Of a DNA stretch of 42,972 nucleotides, positions 17,464 to 26,195 are shown in pieces (within the stretch, counting starts at the first letter, position 1; each line of letters starts with the position of its first letter). A program made the position numbers and the translations under genes. Source of the DNA: an uncultured bacterium (GTDB lineage: Bacteria > Verrucomicrobiota > Kiritimatiellia > RFP12 > CAIWXQ01); assembly GCA_903861045.1 (NCBI GenBank), contig CAIOST010000294.1, positions 1 to 42,972 on the forward strand, read 5' to 3'. A model generated the notes under the pieces. The model searched no databases, was not told where the DNA came from, and saw only the letters and a list, made by a program, of their open reading frames with translations.

Positions 17464-17772
17464 TCATTTGAATTCCGGCTCCCCGCGCTGGTCGTAGGGC
17501 GTGGCCAAGGTCTTGTCAACATAGGTGAGGAGTTTCTTCACGCCGACTCTGAACTCCCTGACGTTCCCATCATCGAGATAGTTCCAGTCTTCCAGGTATT
17601 TCCGGGCGGATCTCAGTATCCCGCGGAGGTGCAACTGAACGCCACGAAGAAAGTCATCCTCGGTCTTCTTTCCTGTGGCGGAGGCACCGATCTCGCTTCG
17701 CAACACGTCGAGCACCTCGCCGGCTAGCGAGATGACCTCATGCGCCATCGGTGTTAAATAACTCGTGTCCAT
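17464..17772 (-). CDS. hypothetical protein
   Basis: A 102-residue, mostly helical, charged protein (MDTSYLTPMAHEVISLAGEV...LATPYDQRGEPEFK) that I do not recognise. Its TGA stop is immediately followed, in the same frame, by the PKD linker of the surface-protein remnant, so the 3' end lies on a recombination junction and may not be the original terminus. The next gene upstream on the same strand is another unrecognised one, 59 bp away. The two may be cargo brought in together. Confidence 0.5.
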   Translation of the reverse strand: MDTSYLTPMAHEVISLAGEVLDVLRSEIGASATGKKTEDDFLRGVQLHLRGILRSARKYLEDWNYLDDGNVREFRVGVKKLLTYVDKTLATPYDQRGEPEFK

Positions 17773-17831
17773 GCTTGCCTGCCAACGTTCGGCATCTCCG
17801 GCCCGGTATTCCGGGACGGAGCCTGTCGTGG

Positions 17832-18230
17832 TTATGCCATCCTGTCCTTCTTGAGTTGCTCAACAATGTGAGCCATCCCCAATTTGAATGGACCGACGCG
17901 TCCAGCGTCGTGTCCTTTGCTTTCGTAATTCCTATGGTTGCCATATTCACAGGGCGGATATGCGGCTCTATACCCGACAAAAAGCAATCTGCCGTCTGGA
18001 AGAAGTTTTTCGAGGAACAAATCGAAACAAGGCGCAATGTGTGTCTCATCAATGAATGTTGATGCGACAAGGTATTCCGCAACGTCGCCGTCAGCTACGA
18101 TGTCCCTGCCTGGGATCCAACTGAAGCAAAAGCTACGAGGCAGCGATTGCCCGATCTCTCGTTCAGCAGTTAATACGAGTTGTTCGAGCGCTTGCTCCGC
18201 AACTACTTTGAATTCATTTCTGGTCATCAA
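17832..18230 (-). CDS. hypothetical protein
   Basis: A 132-residue soluble protein beginning M(M)TRNEFKVVAEQALEQLV, with mixed helix and strand, four cysteines and several aromatic residues (LLFVGYRAAYPPCEYGNH). No family recognised. Size, solubility and position beside a broken modular surface protein are compatible with an orphan immunity protein of a contact-dependent or polymorphic toxin, but there is no toxin domain nearby and this is only a guess. GC content is visibly lower than in flanking housekeeping genes, which hints at recent acquisition. Confidence 0.5.
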   Translation of the reverse strand: MMTRNEFKVVAEQALEQLVLTAEREIGQSLPRSFCFSWIPGRDIVADGDVAEYLVASTFIDETHIAPCFDLFLEKLLPDGRLLFVGYRAAYPPCEYGNHRNYESKGHDAGRVGPFKLGMAHIVEQLKKDRMA

Positions 18231-18283
18231 TAATCTTTCGGCATAACTTTATAGAGTGGCGACCAGCCCGGCGAGGTCGCATT

Positions 18284-18309
18284 CCCTGAACCCTGAACCC
18301 CGAACCCTG
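18284..18309. repeat. short tandem heptamer (CCCTGAA)n
   Basis: Two exact CCCTGAA units followed by a variant CCCCGAA and a partial copy, in the gap between the hypothetical gene and tyrS. Too short to assign a role. Confidence 0.5.
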
Positions 18310-18345
18310 CCGCCTTCTCTCCCCCCCGCTTCGTGACCTAGGTCT

Positions 18346-19617
18346 TCAGTCGCTGATCTTGACCAGTTGGAAGCTCTTCTTGCCGGCACGCAGCACCGCC
18401 ACGCGCCCCTCGATGAGATCGTCGGCCACAAAAAGCTGGGCAATATCCGTCACGCGCCGGTTATTGAGGTATAGACCGCCCTGTTGCGCCAGGCGGCGGG
18501 CCTCCCCCTTGCTGGCCACCAGGCCTGCGGCGGCCACCACGTCCAGCACCGGCTTGCCAACCACGGCCGCGCGCGGCAGTTCCGCGGAAGGCACATTGGC
18601 AAAGATCCCCAGCAGGTCGGCCAGCGGCAAGCCATCCAGCGACCCGCCAAAGAGCACCTCGCTGGCGCGCTGCGCCACGGCCAGCCCGTGGGCGCCATGC
18701 ACGCAGCGGGTCACCTCCTCCGCCAGCACGCGCTGCGCCTCGCGCTTCTCGGGTGCGCCATTCATCTGCTCCTCCAACTGGGCAATCTGCTCCAACGGCA
18801 GGAAGGTGAAGATGCGCAGATAGCGCGCGGCATCCGCATCGGCGGTGCGCAGGAAGAACTGATAGAAGTCATAGTAGGAGGTCTTGCGATGGTCCAGATA
18901 GACCGCATTCCCCTCGCTCTTGCCGAACTTGCGCCCCTGGCTATCGCAGACCAACGGCAGCGTCAAGCCATAGGCCTCGGCCCCCCGCACCCGCCGGATC
19001 AGCTCCGTACCGGCCGTGATATTCCCCCACTGGTCCGAACCGCCGAGTTGTACGCGGCACCCTTCGTGTTCATGCAGCCAGAGAAAATCATAGGCCTGCA
19101 GTAACTGGTAGCAGAACTCCGTAAAGCTCATGCCATCGTCGGAGAGCATGCGCTTTTTGACACTCTCCTTGCCGAGCATCTGGGTCATGCGGAAATGCTT
19201 CCCCACATCGCGCAGGAAGGTGATGAAGGTGAAGTTCTTGTGCCAGTCGTAGTTATTCACCAGCTTGGCCGGCGCCGTGGCATGGTTGAAATCGAGGAAG
19301 CGCGTGAGGTTCTCCTGGATCCCTGCCAGATTCTGCTGCACCTCGGCCTCGCTCAGGAGCTGGCGCTCGGCGGACTTACCGGAGGGGTCGCCGATCAGGC
19401 CGGTGGCGCCGCCGGCCAGGGCAATCACGCGGTGCCCGGCGCGCTGACAGTGCGCCAAGGCCATGATCGCCACAAAGTTGCCAGCCTGCAGGCTGGAACT
19501 AGAGGGATCGAAACCGGCATAGATCGTGGTCGGCTGCTGCACGAGCGTGTCCAGTTCCGGACTGGTCTGGGCCTCGTAGAGGCCGCGGGCTTTCAGGGTG
19601 TCGAGAATAGTAGGCAT
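18346..19617 (-). CDS. tyrS: tyrosyl-tRNA synthetase
   Basis: A 423-residue class I synthetase that charges tRNA(Tyr). The KMSKS-type loop is present as KFGKS; the tyrosine-site sequence VQLGGSDQWGNITAG and the C-terminal S4-like RNA-binding domain (about 355-423, GEARRLAQQGGLYLNNRRV) are complete. The HIGH signature is unusual: residues 44-47 read QAGN in PSSSSLQAGN, where most bacterial TyrRS have HIGH or HIGN. The ATG at 19617 gives a normal start. It lies downstream of rpsA on the same strand, but separated by a terminator and a repeat-rich gap, so it is probably transcribed separately. Confidence 0.95.
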   Translation of the reverse strand: MPTILDTLKARGLYEAQTSPELDTLVQQPTTIYAGFDPSSSSLQAGNFVAIMALAHCQRAGHRVIALAGGATGLIGDPSGKSAERQLLSEAEVQQNLAGIQENLTRFLDFNHATAPAKLVNNYDWHKNFTFITFLRDVGKHFRMTQMLGKESVKKRMLSDDGMSFTEFCYQLLQAYDFLWLHEHEGCRVQLGGSDQWGNITAGTELIRRVRGAEAYGLTLPLVCDSQGRKFGKSEGNAVYLDHRKTSYYDFYQFFLRTADADAARYLRIFTFLPLEQIAQLEEQMNGAPEKREAQRVLAEEVTRCVHGAHGLAVAQRASEVLFGGSLDGLPLADLLGIFANVPSAELPRAAVVGKPVLDVVAAAGLVASKGEARRLAQQGGLYLNNRRVTDIAQLFVADDLIEGRVAVLRAGKKSFQLVKISD

Positions 19618-19732
19618 GGCGCGGTAGAAGATAGCGCAGTTCCGCGGCTATTTGAAGCAGATCTTGGTCCGTAATTCTCATTATGTGGAGGGCGCTATCA
19701 CATTCGACCGGCTAGCGTTTAAGCGGGTCGTG

Positions 19733-20040
19733 TGTGGGTGTAGGTGTACGTGTGGGGAATGCGCCGCAGCTTACACTTTAGCGCCTCCTTACTCGCCACC
19801 CTTACACGCGCACACTTGCTCCACCTGCTTACACGATGGCTGCATGTAAAAGCACCATTTGGAAGGGGATGGGGTTCTTCTTTGCAGGAGCACGTGTAAG
19901 CGGGTGGTGTAAGTGTGCCGTTTAAGATAGGGTTTAAGAGTGCGGGTAAGTGTTTCAGTAGGCCATCGCGGATGCCGACACTTACACCCACACGTACACC
20001 CACTCTTACACGGCTACACATACACCAGCCGCTTACACGT
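19733..20040. repeat. tract of alternating GTGTAAG-rich and CTTACAC-rich blocks
   Basis: Within the 583-bp gap between tyrS and rpsA, four blocks alternate in strand bias. Block one, about 19733-19757, is a degenerate hexamer run GTGTGG-GTGTAG-GTGTAC-GTGTGG. Block two, about 19768-19835, has three CTTACAC words. Block three, about 19882-19957, has GTGTAAG twice, GTTTAAG twice and a GGTAAG. Block four, about 19979-20040, has CTTACAC three times among TACAC words. GT-rich blocks can pair with the CA-rich blocks, so long imperfect hairpins are possible. Function unknown; no gene is apparent. Confidence 0.65.
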
Positions 20041-20105
20041 AGTCGAACCGCGTAGTCGCAATAGCCGCCGCAACGGGGCTCCGCCTGGGTACCCGAGTGG
20101 ACCGC

Positions 20106-20153
20106 AAAAAAAGAACAGGGCGCGCCCGGTGGTCGCCCACCTGACGCGCCCTG
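20106..20153 (-). terminator. rho-independent terminator of rpsA
   Basis: On the minus strand, CAGGGCGCG and CGCGCCCTG form a perfect 9-bp stem (20153-20145 and 20124-20116), followed by TTCTTTTTTT. A second hairpin just upstream (20166-20189; stem GCGCCAGCCT, loop of four) lies between the rpsA stop and this stem. Confidence 0.88.
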
Positions 20154-20200
20154 CATGTCGCCTGGGCGCCAGCCTGGTGAGGCTGGCGCGGCGGCTCTCC

Positions 20201-21961
20201 TTATTCGTCGTCCTTGCGACCCTTGCCGGCACCCGGACGCCACTCTTCGCTCTGCGCGAAGGCGTCGTCGAAGGCCGAGGCCAGACCCACCATGTTCTCG
20301 CCCGGCTTGAGGTCCGTCTGACTCAGCTCGCGCGTCAGTTCCGCCACCTCGGCATCGCCCATGGTCATGGCGCGAATGCTCAGACCGATGCGACGCTCCT
20401 CGCGGTCGATCTTGACGATGCGCGCTTCGACGTCCTGGCCGACCTTGATCGCGTCCTTGACCTTCTCGATGCGCTGGTCGCTAAGCTGCGAGATGTGCAC
20501 CAGACCGTCCACGCCGTCCTCGAGCTCGATGAAGGCGCCAAAGGAAGCGATCTTGGAGACCTTCCCCTTGACCACTTGCCCGATGATATAGCGCGCGGAA
20601 ATGGTGTTCCACGGATCGTCGCTCGCCTGCTTCAGGCCCAAGCTGATGCGCTGTCCGGCCGAGTCGACCTCGAGCACGATGGCATCTACTTCCTGACTCT
20701 TCTGCAGCACTTCGCTGGGGTGATTGATCTTGCGGGTCCAGGACATATCCGTGACGTGGATCATGCCGTCGATCCCCTCCTCCAGCTCGATGAACGCGCC
20801 ATAAGAGGTGAAGTTGCGGACCTTGCCCTTCACGCGGCTGCCGACCGGGTAACGGTCCTGCACGGTGTCCCAGGGGTTGGCGGAGGTCTGGCGGATGCCC
20901 AAGGCGATCTTCTGGTCCGACGGGCTGATGCTGAGCACCGCCACGTCGACTTCGTCGCCCACGGAGAGCATATCCGAAGCGCGGGCCACGCGCTTGGTCC
21001 AGGAGAATTCGGAGACGTGGACCAGCCCTTCGATGCCGGGTTCGATCTCGACAAACGCACCGTAGGGGACCAGGTTGACGACCTTGCCGCGCAGGCGGCT
21101 GCCGACCGGGTACTTCTGCTCGACGTTGTCCCAGGGGTTGGCCTGTGCCTGCTTGAGCCCTAGGGAGACGCGTTCGCGATCCAGATCCACATCGAGGATC
21201 ACGACTTCGATCTGCTGACCGGGCTTCACGAGCTCGGACGGGTGCTTCACGCGGCCCCAGCTCATGTCCGTGATATGCAGCAGGCCGTCGAGACCGTCAA
21301 GGTCCACGAACACGCCAAAATCGGTGATATTCTTCACGCGGCCCACGCGGCGCTGCCCCTTGGAGATGGAGGTGAGCAGATCGCGCTTCTTGTCCGCCAG
21401 GCGGTCTTCCATCAGCTCGCGCCGCGAAACGATGATATTGCGGCGCTCGGGGCTGATTTTGATGACCTTGAACTCAAACGTCTGGTTGATATACGGCTCG
21501 ACATCATGCACCGGGGCGATGTCCACCTGCGAACCCGGCAGGAAGGCTTCGATGCCGTCCATGTTGACGATCAGGCCGCCGCGCACCCGGCTACGGATGA
21601 CGCCATTGACCACCGCGCCTTCATGATACTTGGTCAGCACGGCATCCCAGCGCAGCTTGTCATCGGCCTGGCGCTTGCTCAGCGAGACCATGCCGGTCTC
21701 GCCTTCCAGTTCGACCAGCAGCACGTCGATCACATCACCGGGCTTGACGCTGGTGATATCTTCAAATTCGTTGGCCGGCACCACCCCCTCGGATTTGTAG
21801 CCGATGTCCACCAGTACTTCATTGCCATGAATGGCGCTGATGGTGCCCTTGACGATTGTGCCGGGCGTGAACTGGCTCATGGTGGCCGCGAGGGCGGCGT
21901 TCATTGCATCATACATCGGACCGGTCTTGGCGACTGCGGCCATGGGTTTTCGAACTGCCAT
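20201..21961 (-). CDS. rpsA: 30S ribosomal protein S1
   Basis: A 586-residue protein with six S1 RNA-binding domains in tandem (about residues 28-95, 113-180, 198-268, 285-355, 370-440 and 455-525), the full set of long bacterial S1. The last four are the most regular, each with a G-x-V-x-x-x-x-x-[FY]-G-[AV]-F core. It delivers mRNA to the 30S subunit and is essential in Gram-negatives. The ATG at 21961 was chosen because MAVRKPMAAVAK starts the conserved protein; a frame extension to 22039 lacks support. The C-terminus is acidic and short. A strong terminator follows. Confidence 0.95.
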   Translation of the reverse strand: MAVRKPMAAVAKTGPMYDAMNAALAATMSQFTPGTIVKGTISAIHGNEVLVDIGYKSEGVVPANEFEDITSVKPGDVIDVLLVELEGETGMVSLSKRQADDKLRWDAVLTKYHEGAVVNGVIRSRVRGGLIVNMDGIEAFLPGSQVDIAPVHDVEPYINQTFEFKVIKISPERRNIIVSRRELMEDRLADKKRDLLTSISKGQRRVGRVKNITDFGVFVDLDGLDGLLHITDMSWGRVKHPSELVKPGQQIEVVILDVDLDRERVSLGLKQAQANPWDNVEQKYPVGSRLRGKVVNLVPYGAFVEIEPGIEGLVHVSEFSWTKRVARASDMLSVGDEVDVAVLSISPSDQKIALGIRQTSANPWDTVQDRYPVGSRVKGKVRNFTSYGAFIELEEGIDGMIHVTDMSWTRKINHPSEVLQKSQEVDAIVLEVDSAGQRISLGLKQASDDPWNTISARYIIGQVVKGKVSKIASFGAFIELEDGVDGLVHISQLSDQRIEKVKDAIKVGQDVEARIVKIDREERRIGLSIRAMTMGDAEVAELTRELSQTDLKPGENMVGLASAFDDAFAQSEEWRPGAGKGRKDDE

Positions 21962-22322
21962 GGGATAAGGATCCAGAGACGACAGAGGGCTGCCATGGAA
22001 GCGGCTTATTGGCCGGGACTTGGCGCGTGGTCCACCCACACCCCCCCAGCACTCGCGTCAGAAGCCAGCCCCATCAGCCGCCCGAAGCCTGCGCTCAGCG
22101 CGCAGGCCTGTCGAATTCATTACGTAGTGTTACCTCTTGCCGCCTGCGTAGCTCCATGCCACCAGGCATGGCACAGGCGAACCCGTCCCGCGGCAACCCC
22201 GCGGAGCCCAATAAAATAACAGCAAGCAGGTGCACTGCGCAACCACCGATTTCTCCTGGCGGCAACGTGCCACCACCGCCCGTGCTGTTAGTAAGGTGCT
22301 AGTAATCATAGTTTTGTCACAC

Positions 22323-22351
22323 TGGTTGTGCGCAGCGATTCCGCATATACT
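22323..22351 (+). promoter_or_regulatory. candidate promoter for the CbcL-like gene
   Basis: TATACT (22346-22351) is a good -10; TGGTTG, 17 bases upstream, is a poor -35. The start would lie about 170 bases before the coding region. In the remaining rpsA/cbcL-like divergent gap (21962-22528) I see a small hairpin (stem CCATGCC, about 22155) and a 14-base direct repeat CCGTTTGTAGCACG at 22418-22431 and 22472-22485, but no gene. Confidence 0.3.
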
Positions 22352-22528
22352 CTATTTCCCCTAGCCGGATAGCCGTAGGCCGCTGCACCCCACTGCTGGC
22401 GTAGGCACGGGGGGGCACCGTTTGTAGCACGCCCGCACCGCGGCGCGTGGGCGCTACGGCCAGCGACTCATCCGTTTGTAGCACGATACTGCGTACCCGG
22501 AGGCACCCGGGCGAAAGGGCGATTCCAC

Positions 22529-24550
22529 ATGACGCTTCCCGTGAAGGCTCCGATACTCCTGTTCGCCATGCTGACCGCGCTACTGCCACAGGCGGGGCGG
22601 GCGCTCGACAATAGCGCATGCCTGGATTGCCATGCGGACAAGACCCTAGCTAAGACCAACGGGGCCGGGCAGTCCGTTTCGTTGTTCGTCAACCCCACGG
22701 CCTTTACGAACTCCATTCACGCCAAGCACCTATGCGTCAGTTGCCATACCGACATCACCGAACTGCCACATCCGGATCAGTTTACCGCCAAGGCCGTCTC
22801 GTGCGCCCAATGTCACCGCGTCGAGACCGACATTTACCGCGGGAGCGATCACGGAAAGGCCGTCCACAAGGGCATGTCCGAGGCGGCCTCCTGCAAGGAT
22901 TGTCACGGCAACAACCATTATTTGTTGGGGTCGCGCAATCCGGCCTCACCGGTGTATCGCACGAATCTCCCCAAGACCTGCGAACGCTGTCATAACGACA
23001 CAGCTAAAATGGATAAATTCAACCTGCGCCAGAGCGACCCGGGGCAATCCTACGAGAAGAGTGTCCACGGCCTGGCCTTGCTGAAAAAGGGGCAGATGAA
23101 CGCCGCCAACTGTGCGGACTGCCATGGCTCGCACAACCTGCACAAATCCACCACCGCTGATTCTAAGCTCTATTGGAAGAACGTGCCCGCCACCTGTGGC
23201 AAGTGCCATGAGAACGTCTACCAAACCTACCAGCGCAGCATCCACGGGCAGGGCGTCCAAGCGGGCGTCCGCGATGCACCGGTTTGCACCGACTGCCATG
23301 GCGAGCACACCATCGCGGCCGTGCGCACCGAAGACTCGCGGGTCTCCTCCAAAAACATCCCGGGGACCTGTAGCCAATGTCATGCGTCGCAGCGGATCGC
23401 GTCCCTATACCGTCTACCACCCAACGTCACTACCACATACGCCCAGAGCTTTCATGGCTTGGAACTCAAAGGCGGCAACCCCATGGCGGCCAACTGTGCG
23501 TCTTGTCATGGCATACACGACATTCTGCCATCCGGCGACGACCGCTCAACTGTCAACCGGCAGAACCTGCCGCAGACCTGCGGCAAGTGCCATCCCGGCA
23601 TCGGCACCCGGATGCGCGCAGATTTCTTCCAGGTGCATGCGCCGGCCGGCAGCGGCAGCGGGCAGCCGCAGGTAGCGAACGTGGTCGCCCAAATCTACCT
23701 GATCGCGATTGTCCTCATCATCGGCGGGATGGCCGGCTTTATTTTCCTCGACTATCTACGCAAGGCCCGGGCCCATATGCAGGCGGCCAAAGCAGGGGAC
23801 GGTGAAATACGCTTGACCAAGGCTATGCGCATCCAGCATCACGTCTTGGTGGTGCTGTTCGTGCTGTTAGCCTATACCGGCTTGGTTCACAAATATCCGG
23901 ACGCCATCTGGAGCTGGCCGTTCCGCGCCTGTGCCAACGGCAGTTACCTGCGCAGCCTGATCCACCACATTTGTGGCTGGGCTTTTGTCGCCTTTTTCCT
24001 GATCCATCTGGCGGCGTTATTCGGCACCCGCAAGGGGCGCGGCCACCTGCGGGATCTCACCCCCGGCTGGCAGGATGCCACCGATGCACTGGGCGTAGTG
24101 GGGCATAACATCGGGCTATGTAAGCAACCGCCGCCCCACCGGCGCTGGAACTATGCCGAAAAAGCCGAGTACTGGGCGCTGGTTTGGGGCTCCGTCGTGA
24201 TGACCATTACCGGCGCCATGCTGGTTTTCACGGAAACCGTTTTGCGGCTGCTACCCAAAGTCTGGCACGACGTGGCGCAGGTTGTGCACTTCTACGAAGC
24301 CGTGCTGGCCATTCTGGCGATTCTGGTTTGGCACCTGTACTGGGTCATCTTCGATCCGCATGCGTACCCGATGAACCCGTCGTGGCTGATCGGCAAAACG
24401 GCACCCCAGCCGCATCAGCCCGAGCCACCGCCGGACCAAGCTGAGCCACCGCCAGACCAAGCCGAGCCAGCGCCGGACCAGCCCGCATCCGGGACGGACC
24501 AAGCCGCATCCGGGACGGACCAAGCCGCATCCGGGACGGGCCCTGCGTAA
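22529..24550 (+). CDS. CbcL-like multihaem c / cytochrome b fusion, inner-membrane quinone oxidoreductase
   Basis: A 673-residue protein: signal peptide (1-25), a periplasmic domain with eleven CxxCH haem motifs (CLDCH, CVSCH, CAQCH, CKDCH, CERCH, CADCH, CGKCH, CTDCH, CSQCH, CASCH, CGKCH; about 31-355), then a cytochrome b region (about 380-625) with five membrane spans and paired histidines (RIQHHV, LIHHICGW, VHFYE, VWHLYW). The C-terminal 45 residues are soluble Pro/Asp/Gln repeats (EPPPDQA, ASGTDQA). Geobacter CbcL has the same plan, with about nine c haems and an FdnI/HydC-type b domain, and passes electrons from menaquinol to periplasmic cytochromes at low potential. That role is inferred here. 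It converges on the cytochrome maturation genes. The start follows GAAAGGGC. Confidence 0.85.
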   Translation: MTLPVKAPILLFAMLTALLPQAGRALDNSACLDCHADKTLAKTNGAGQSVSLFVNPTAFTNSIHAKHLCVSCHTDITELPHPDQFTAKAVSCAQCHRVETDIYRGSDHGKAVHKGMSEAASCKDCHGNNHYLLGSRNPASPVYRTNLPKTCERCHNDTAKMDKFNLRQSDPGQSYEKSVHGLALLKKGQMNAANCADCHGSHNLHKSTTADSKLYWKNVPATCGKCHENVYQTYQRSIHGQGVQAGVRDAPVCTDCHGEHTIAAVRTEDSRVSSKNIPGTCSQCHASQRIASLYRLPPNVTTTYAQSFHGLELKGGNPMAANCASCHGIHDILPSGDDRSTVNRQNLPQTCGKCHPGIGTRMRADFFQVHAPAGSGSGQPQVANVVAQIYLIAIVLIIGGMAGFIFLDYLRKARAHMQAAKAGDGEIRLTKAMRIQHHVLVVLFVLLAYTGLVHKYPDAIWSWPFRACANGSYLRSLIHHICGWAFVAFFLIHLAALFGTRKGRGHLRDLTPGWQDATDALGVVGHNIGLCKQPPPHRRWNYAEKAEYWALVWGSVVMTITGAMLVFTETVLRLLPKVWHDVAQVVHFYEAVLAILAILVWHLYWVIFDPHAYPMNPSWLIGKTAPQPHQPEPPPDQAEPPPDQAEPAPDQPASGTDQAASGTDQAASGTGPA

Positions 24551-24610
24551 CTGCGCGTGGCACGTGGTGGCGCACCGGGATGCAATGCGCATACATTTTG
24601 ACCAGTCGCC

Positions 24611-25369
24611 TCACGGCGCCACGACGTGCGCCTCCTCGACCAGCACCTCGTACTGGTAGCCTGAGCCGAAATCCTTATCCGTGACCACCGTGCCACGGAA
24701 GGTAAGGGTGCTCTGTGCCTTGATCTCATCCTGCGTTGTGATCACCAGGTCGTTGGACCCTTCGCTGCCGGAGCCGTCGCGCAGATGCAGGAACGTCCGC
24801 CCCAGAATATGGGGCACCACCTTCACCACCAACCCGCGCACCAGCACGGTTTTGCCAGCGAGTTGCTTCTTCTGCGCAAAGATCTCCGCCACCGTTTTGC
24901 CGCCGGCCACCGGCTGCACCACCCCGGCGACGATACCAGACTGGTTCGTGCACGTGCCCGCTGCGGCCACGCCCGGCCCCCGACCACAACTGCCCCCCGC
25001 GCCCATCGCGCACCCAGCCTCCCTGCCGCGCCCCACCGTGATGACATCCGCAAAATAGAGCGCATCAAATTTACGCTTCAGCGATGGGCTGTAGAAGTCC
25101 TTATTCGGGATGGCCGCCTTCACGGTCACACAGTCACCGGACTTGACCGACATGGCCGGCCCAGCCACCCAGACCAGCCCCTTGCCGGTATCTACTTGCA
25201 CATACGTGTATCGGCTGGCATTGGTCGTGAAGACCACGCTGCCTACCAGCACGTTTGGTTCCGCGTGGGCACCATCCGCCGCTGCGCCACATCCATCCCC
25301 GGCAAGGACCCATGCCGTTCCCGCCACGGCCACACCCGCCACCACCATCCATACACGACTACGCCGCAT
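24611..25369 (-). CDS. exported OB-fold protein (two NrfJ-like domains)
   Basis: A 252-residue exported protein with an N-terminal hydrophobic segment and two OB-like modules: about 45-115 (YTYVQVDTGKGLVWVAGP...DFYSPSLKRKFDALYFADVI) and about 155-250 (GKTVAEIFAQKKQLAGKTVLVRGLVVKVV...DKDFGSGYQYEVLVEEA). Similar small periplasmic proteins are found beside cytochrome genes, for example NrfJ. A linker holds three cysteines. The role is unknown; a chaperone or binding protein for cytochrome assembly fits the context. The ATG at 25369 was chosen because GGAGG precedes it. It lies 22 bp after ccsA, as the last gene of the leftward cytochrome operon. Confidence 0.7.
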   Translation of the reverse strand: MRRSRVWMVVAGVAVAGTAWVLAGDGCGAAADGAHAEPNVLVGSVVFTTNASRYTYVQVDTGKGLVWVAGPAMSVKSGDCVTVKAAIPNKDFYSPSLKRKFDALYFADVITVGRGREAGCAMGAGGSCGRGPGVAAAGTCTNQSGIVAGVVQPVAGGKTVAEIFAQKKQLAGKTVLVRGLVVKVVPHILGRTFLHLRDGSGSEGSNDLVITTQDEIKAQSTLTFRGTVVTDKDFGSGYQYEVLVEEAHVVAP

Positions 25370-25391
25370 CGCTCGTCCTCCAAGCCCCACT

Positions 25392-26195
25392 TTACTTGGA
25401 GCCATAGCTATGCAAACCGGACAACAGAAAGTTCACACCGTAATAAGTAAACAACACCGACAGGAAGCCCAGGATCGCAAGCCAAGACGCAGGCTGCCCG
25501 CGCCAGCCGCGCACAAAGCGGCAGTGCAGGAAGATCGCGTAGATGAACCACGTCACCAGCGACCACGTCTCTTTTGGATCCCAAGACCAATAGGTCCCCC
25601 AGGCCGAATTAGCCCAGACGGCGCCCGTGAGTATCCCCAGCGTCAGGAAGAGGAAGCCAAAGGAGATCGTCCCTGAGACAATCCCTTCGAGTGCGGCGCG
25701 CGTCTCCGGCGCGGCCGCGCTCCCGCGCCGGTCAGCCACCAGAAACCCGATGCCGGATAGGAACGCCACGGCAAACGCGCCGTACCCCAGAAAACAGGTC
25801 ATAACATGAAAACTCAACCAGTTGCTCTGCAACGCCGGCACCAGGGGGTTGATCGCAGACTCAAAGCTGCTGGCATGCGCCAGCGCCAGGGCGCAGAACG
25901 CCGCCGACGCCGCCCCCAACCACGGCACCCGCACCCGGATGCGCAGCACCAGATAGACCGCGGCAATCGTCCAGGCAAACAATACCAGCGATTCAAACAT
26001 ATTGCTAAAGGGGGCGCGCCCGGCTTCCGCCCAGCGCATGCCCAGATAGACCGTTTGCGCAACGAAGCCCCCCAGCAGCAGCACCAGCGCCACCACATCA
26101 AAGAAGCGCCGCTTGCCAAAGAGCTGGATCACCGCACTAACCAGCGCGGCGAAATAGCACGCCAACGCCAGATTGAATAACTGCGTAAGTGTCAT
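25392..26195 (-). CDS. ccsA: cytochrome c biogenesis protein CcsA (haem channel)
   Basis: A 267-residue membrane protein with seven to eight spans. The haem-handling WWD motif is complete (WGTYWSWDPKETWSLVTW), and conserved histidines flank it (AHASSFESAIN; FHVMTCFLGYG). With ResB it forms the system II haem lyase, which carries haem across the inner membrane and attaches it to CxxCH. It overlaps the resB stop by four bases (ATGA). Its presence within the multihaem cytochrome operon suggests co-expression of substrates and maturase. Confidence 0.93.
   Translation of the reverse strand: MTLTQLFNLALACYFAALVSAVIQLFGKRRFFDVVALVLLLGGFVAQTVYLGMRWAEAGRAPFSNMFESLVLFAWTIAAVYLVLRIRVRVPWLGAASAAFCALALAHASSFESAINPLVPALQSNWLSFHVMTCFLGYGAFAVAFLSGIGFLVADRRGSAAAPETRAALEGIVSGTISFGFLFLTLGILTGAVWANSAWGTYWSWDPKETWSLVTWFIYAIFLHCRFVRGWRGQPASWLAILGFLSVLFTYYGVNFLLSGLHSYGSK

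Noticed and set aside
19733-20040. Replication origin
   Set aside because: The repeated word is not a DnaA box (TTATCCACA-like), there is no adjacent AT-rich melt region, and dnaA/dnaN are absent.
21242-22219. A long open frame antisense to rpsA
   Set aside because: Mirror of the S1 repeats; composition follows the GC bias and no family is recognisable.
22040-22310. Riboswitch or structured leader upstream of rpsA or the CbcL-like gene
   Set aside because: Small hairpins occur, but no recognisable cobalamin, haem or S1 leader consensus; evidence too weak.
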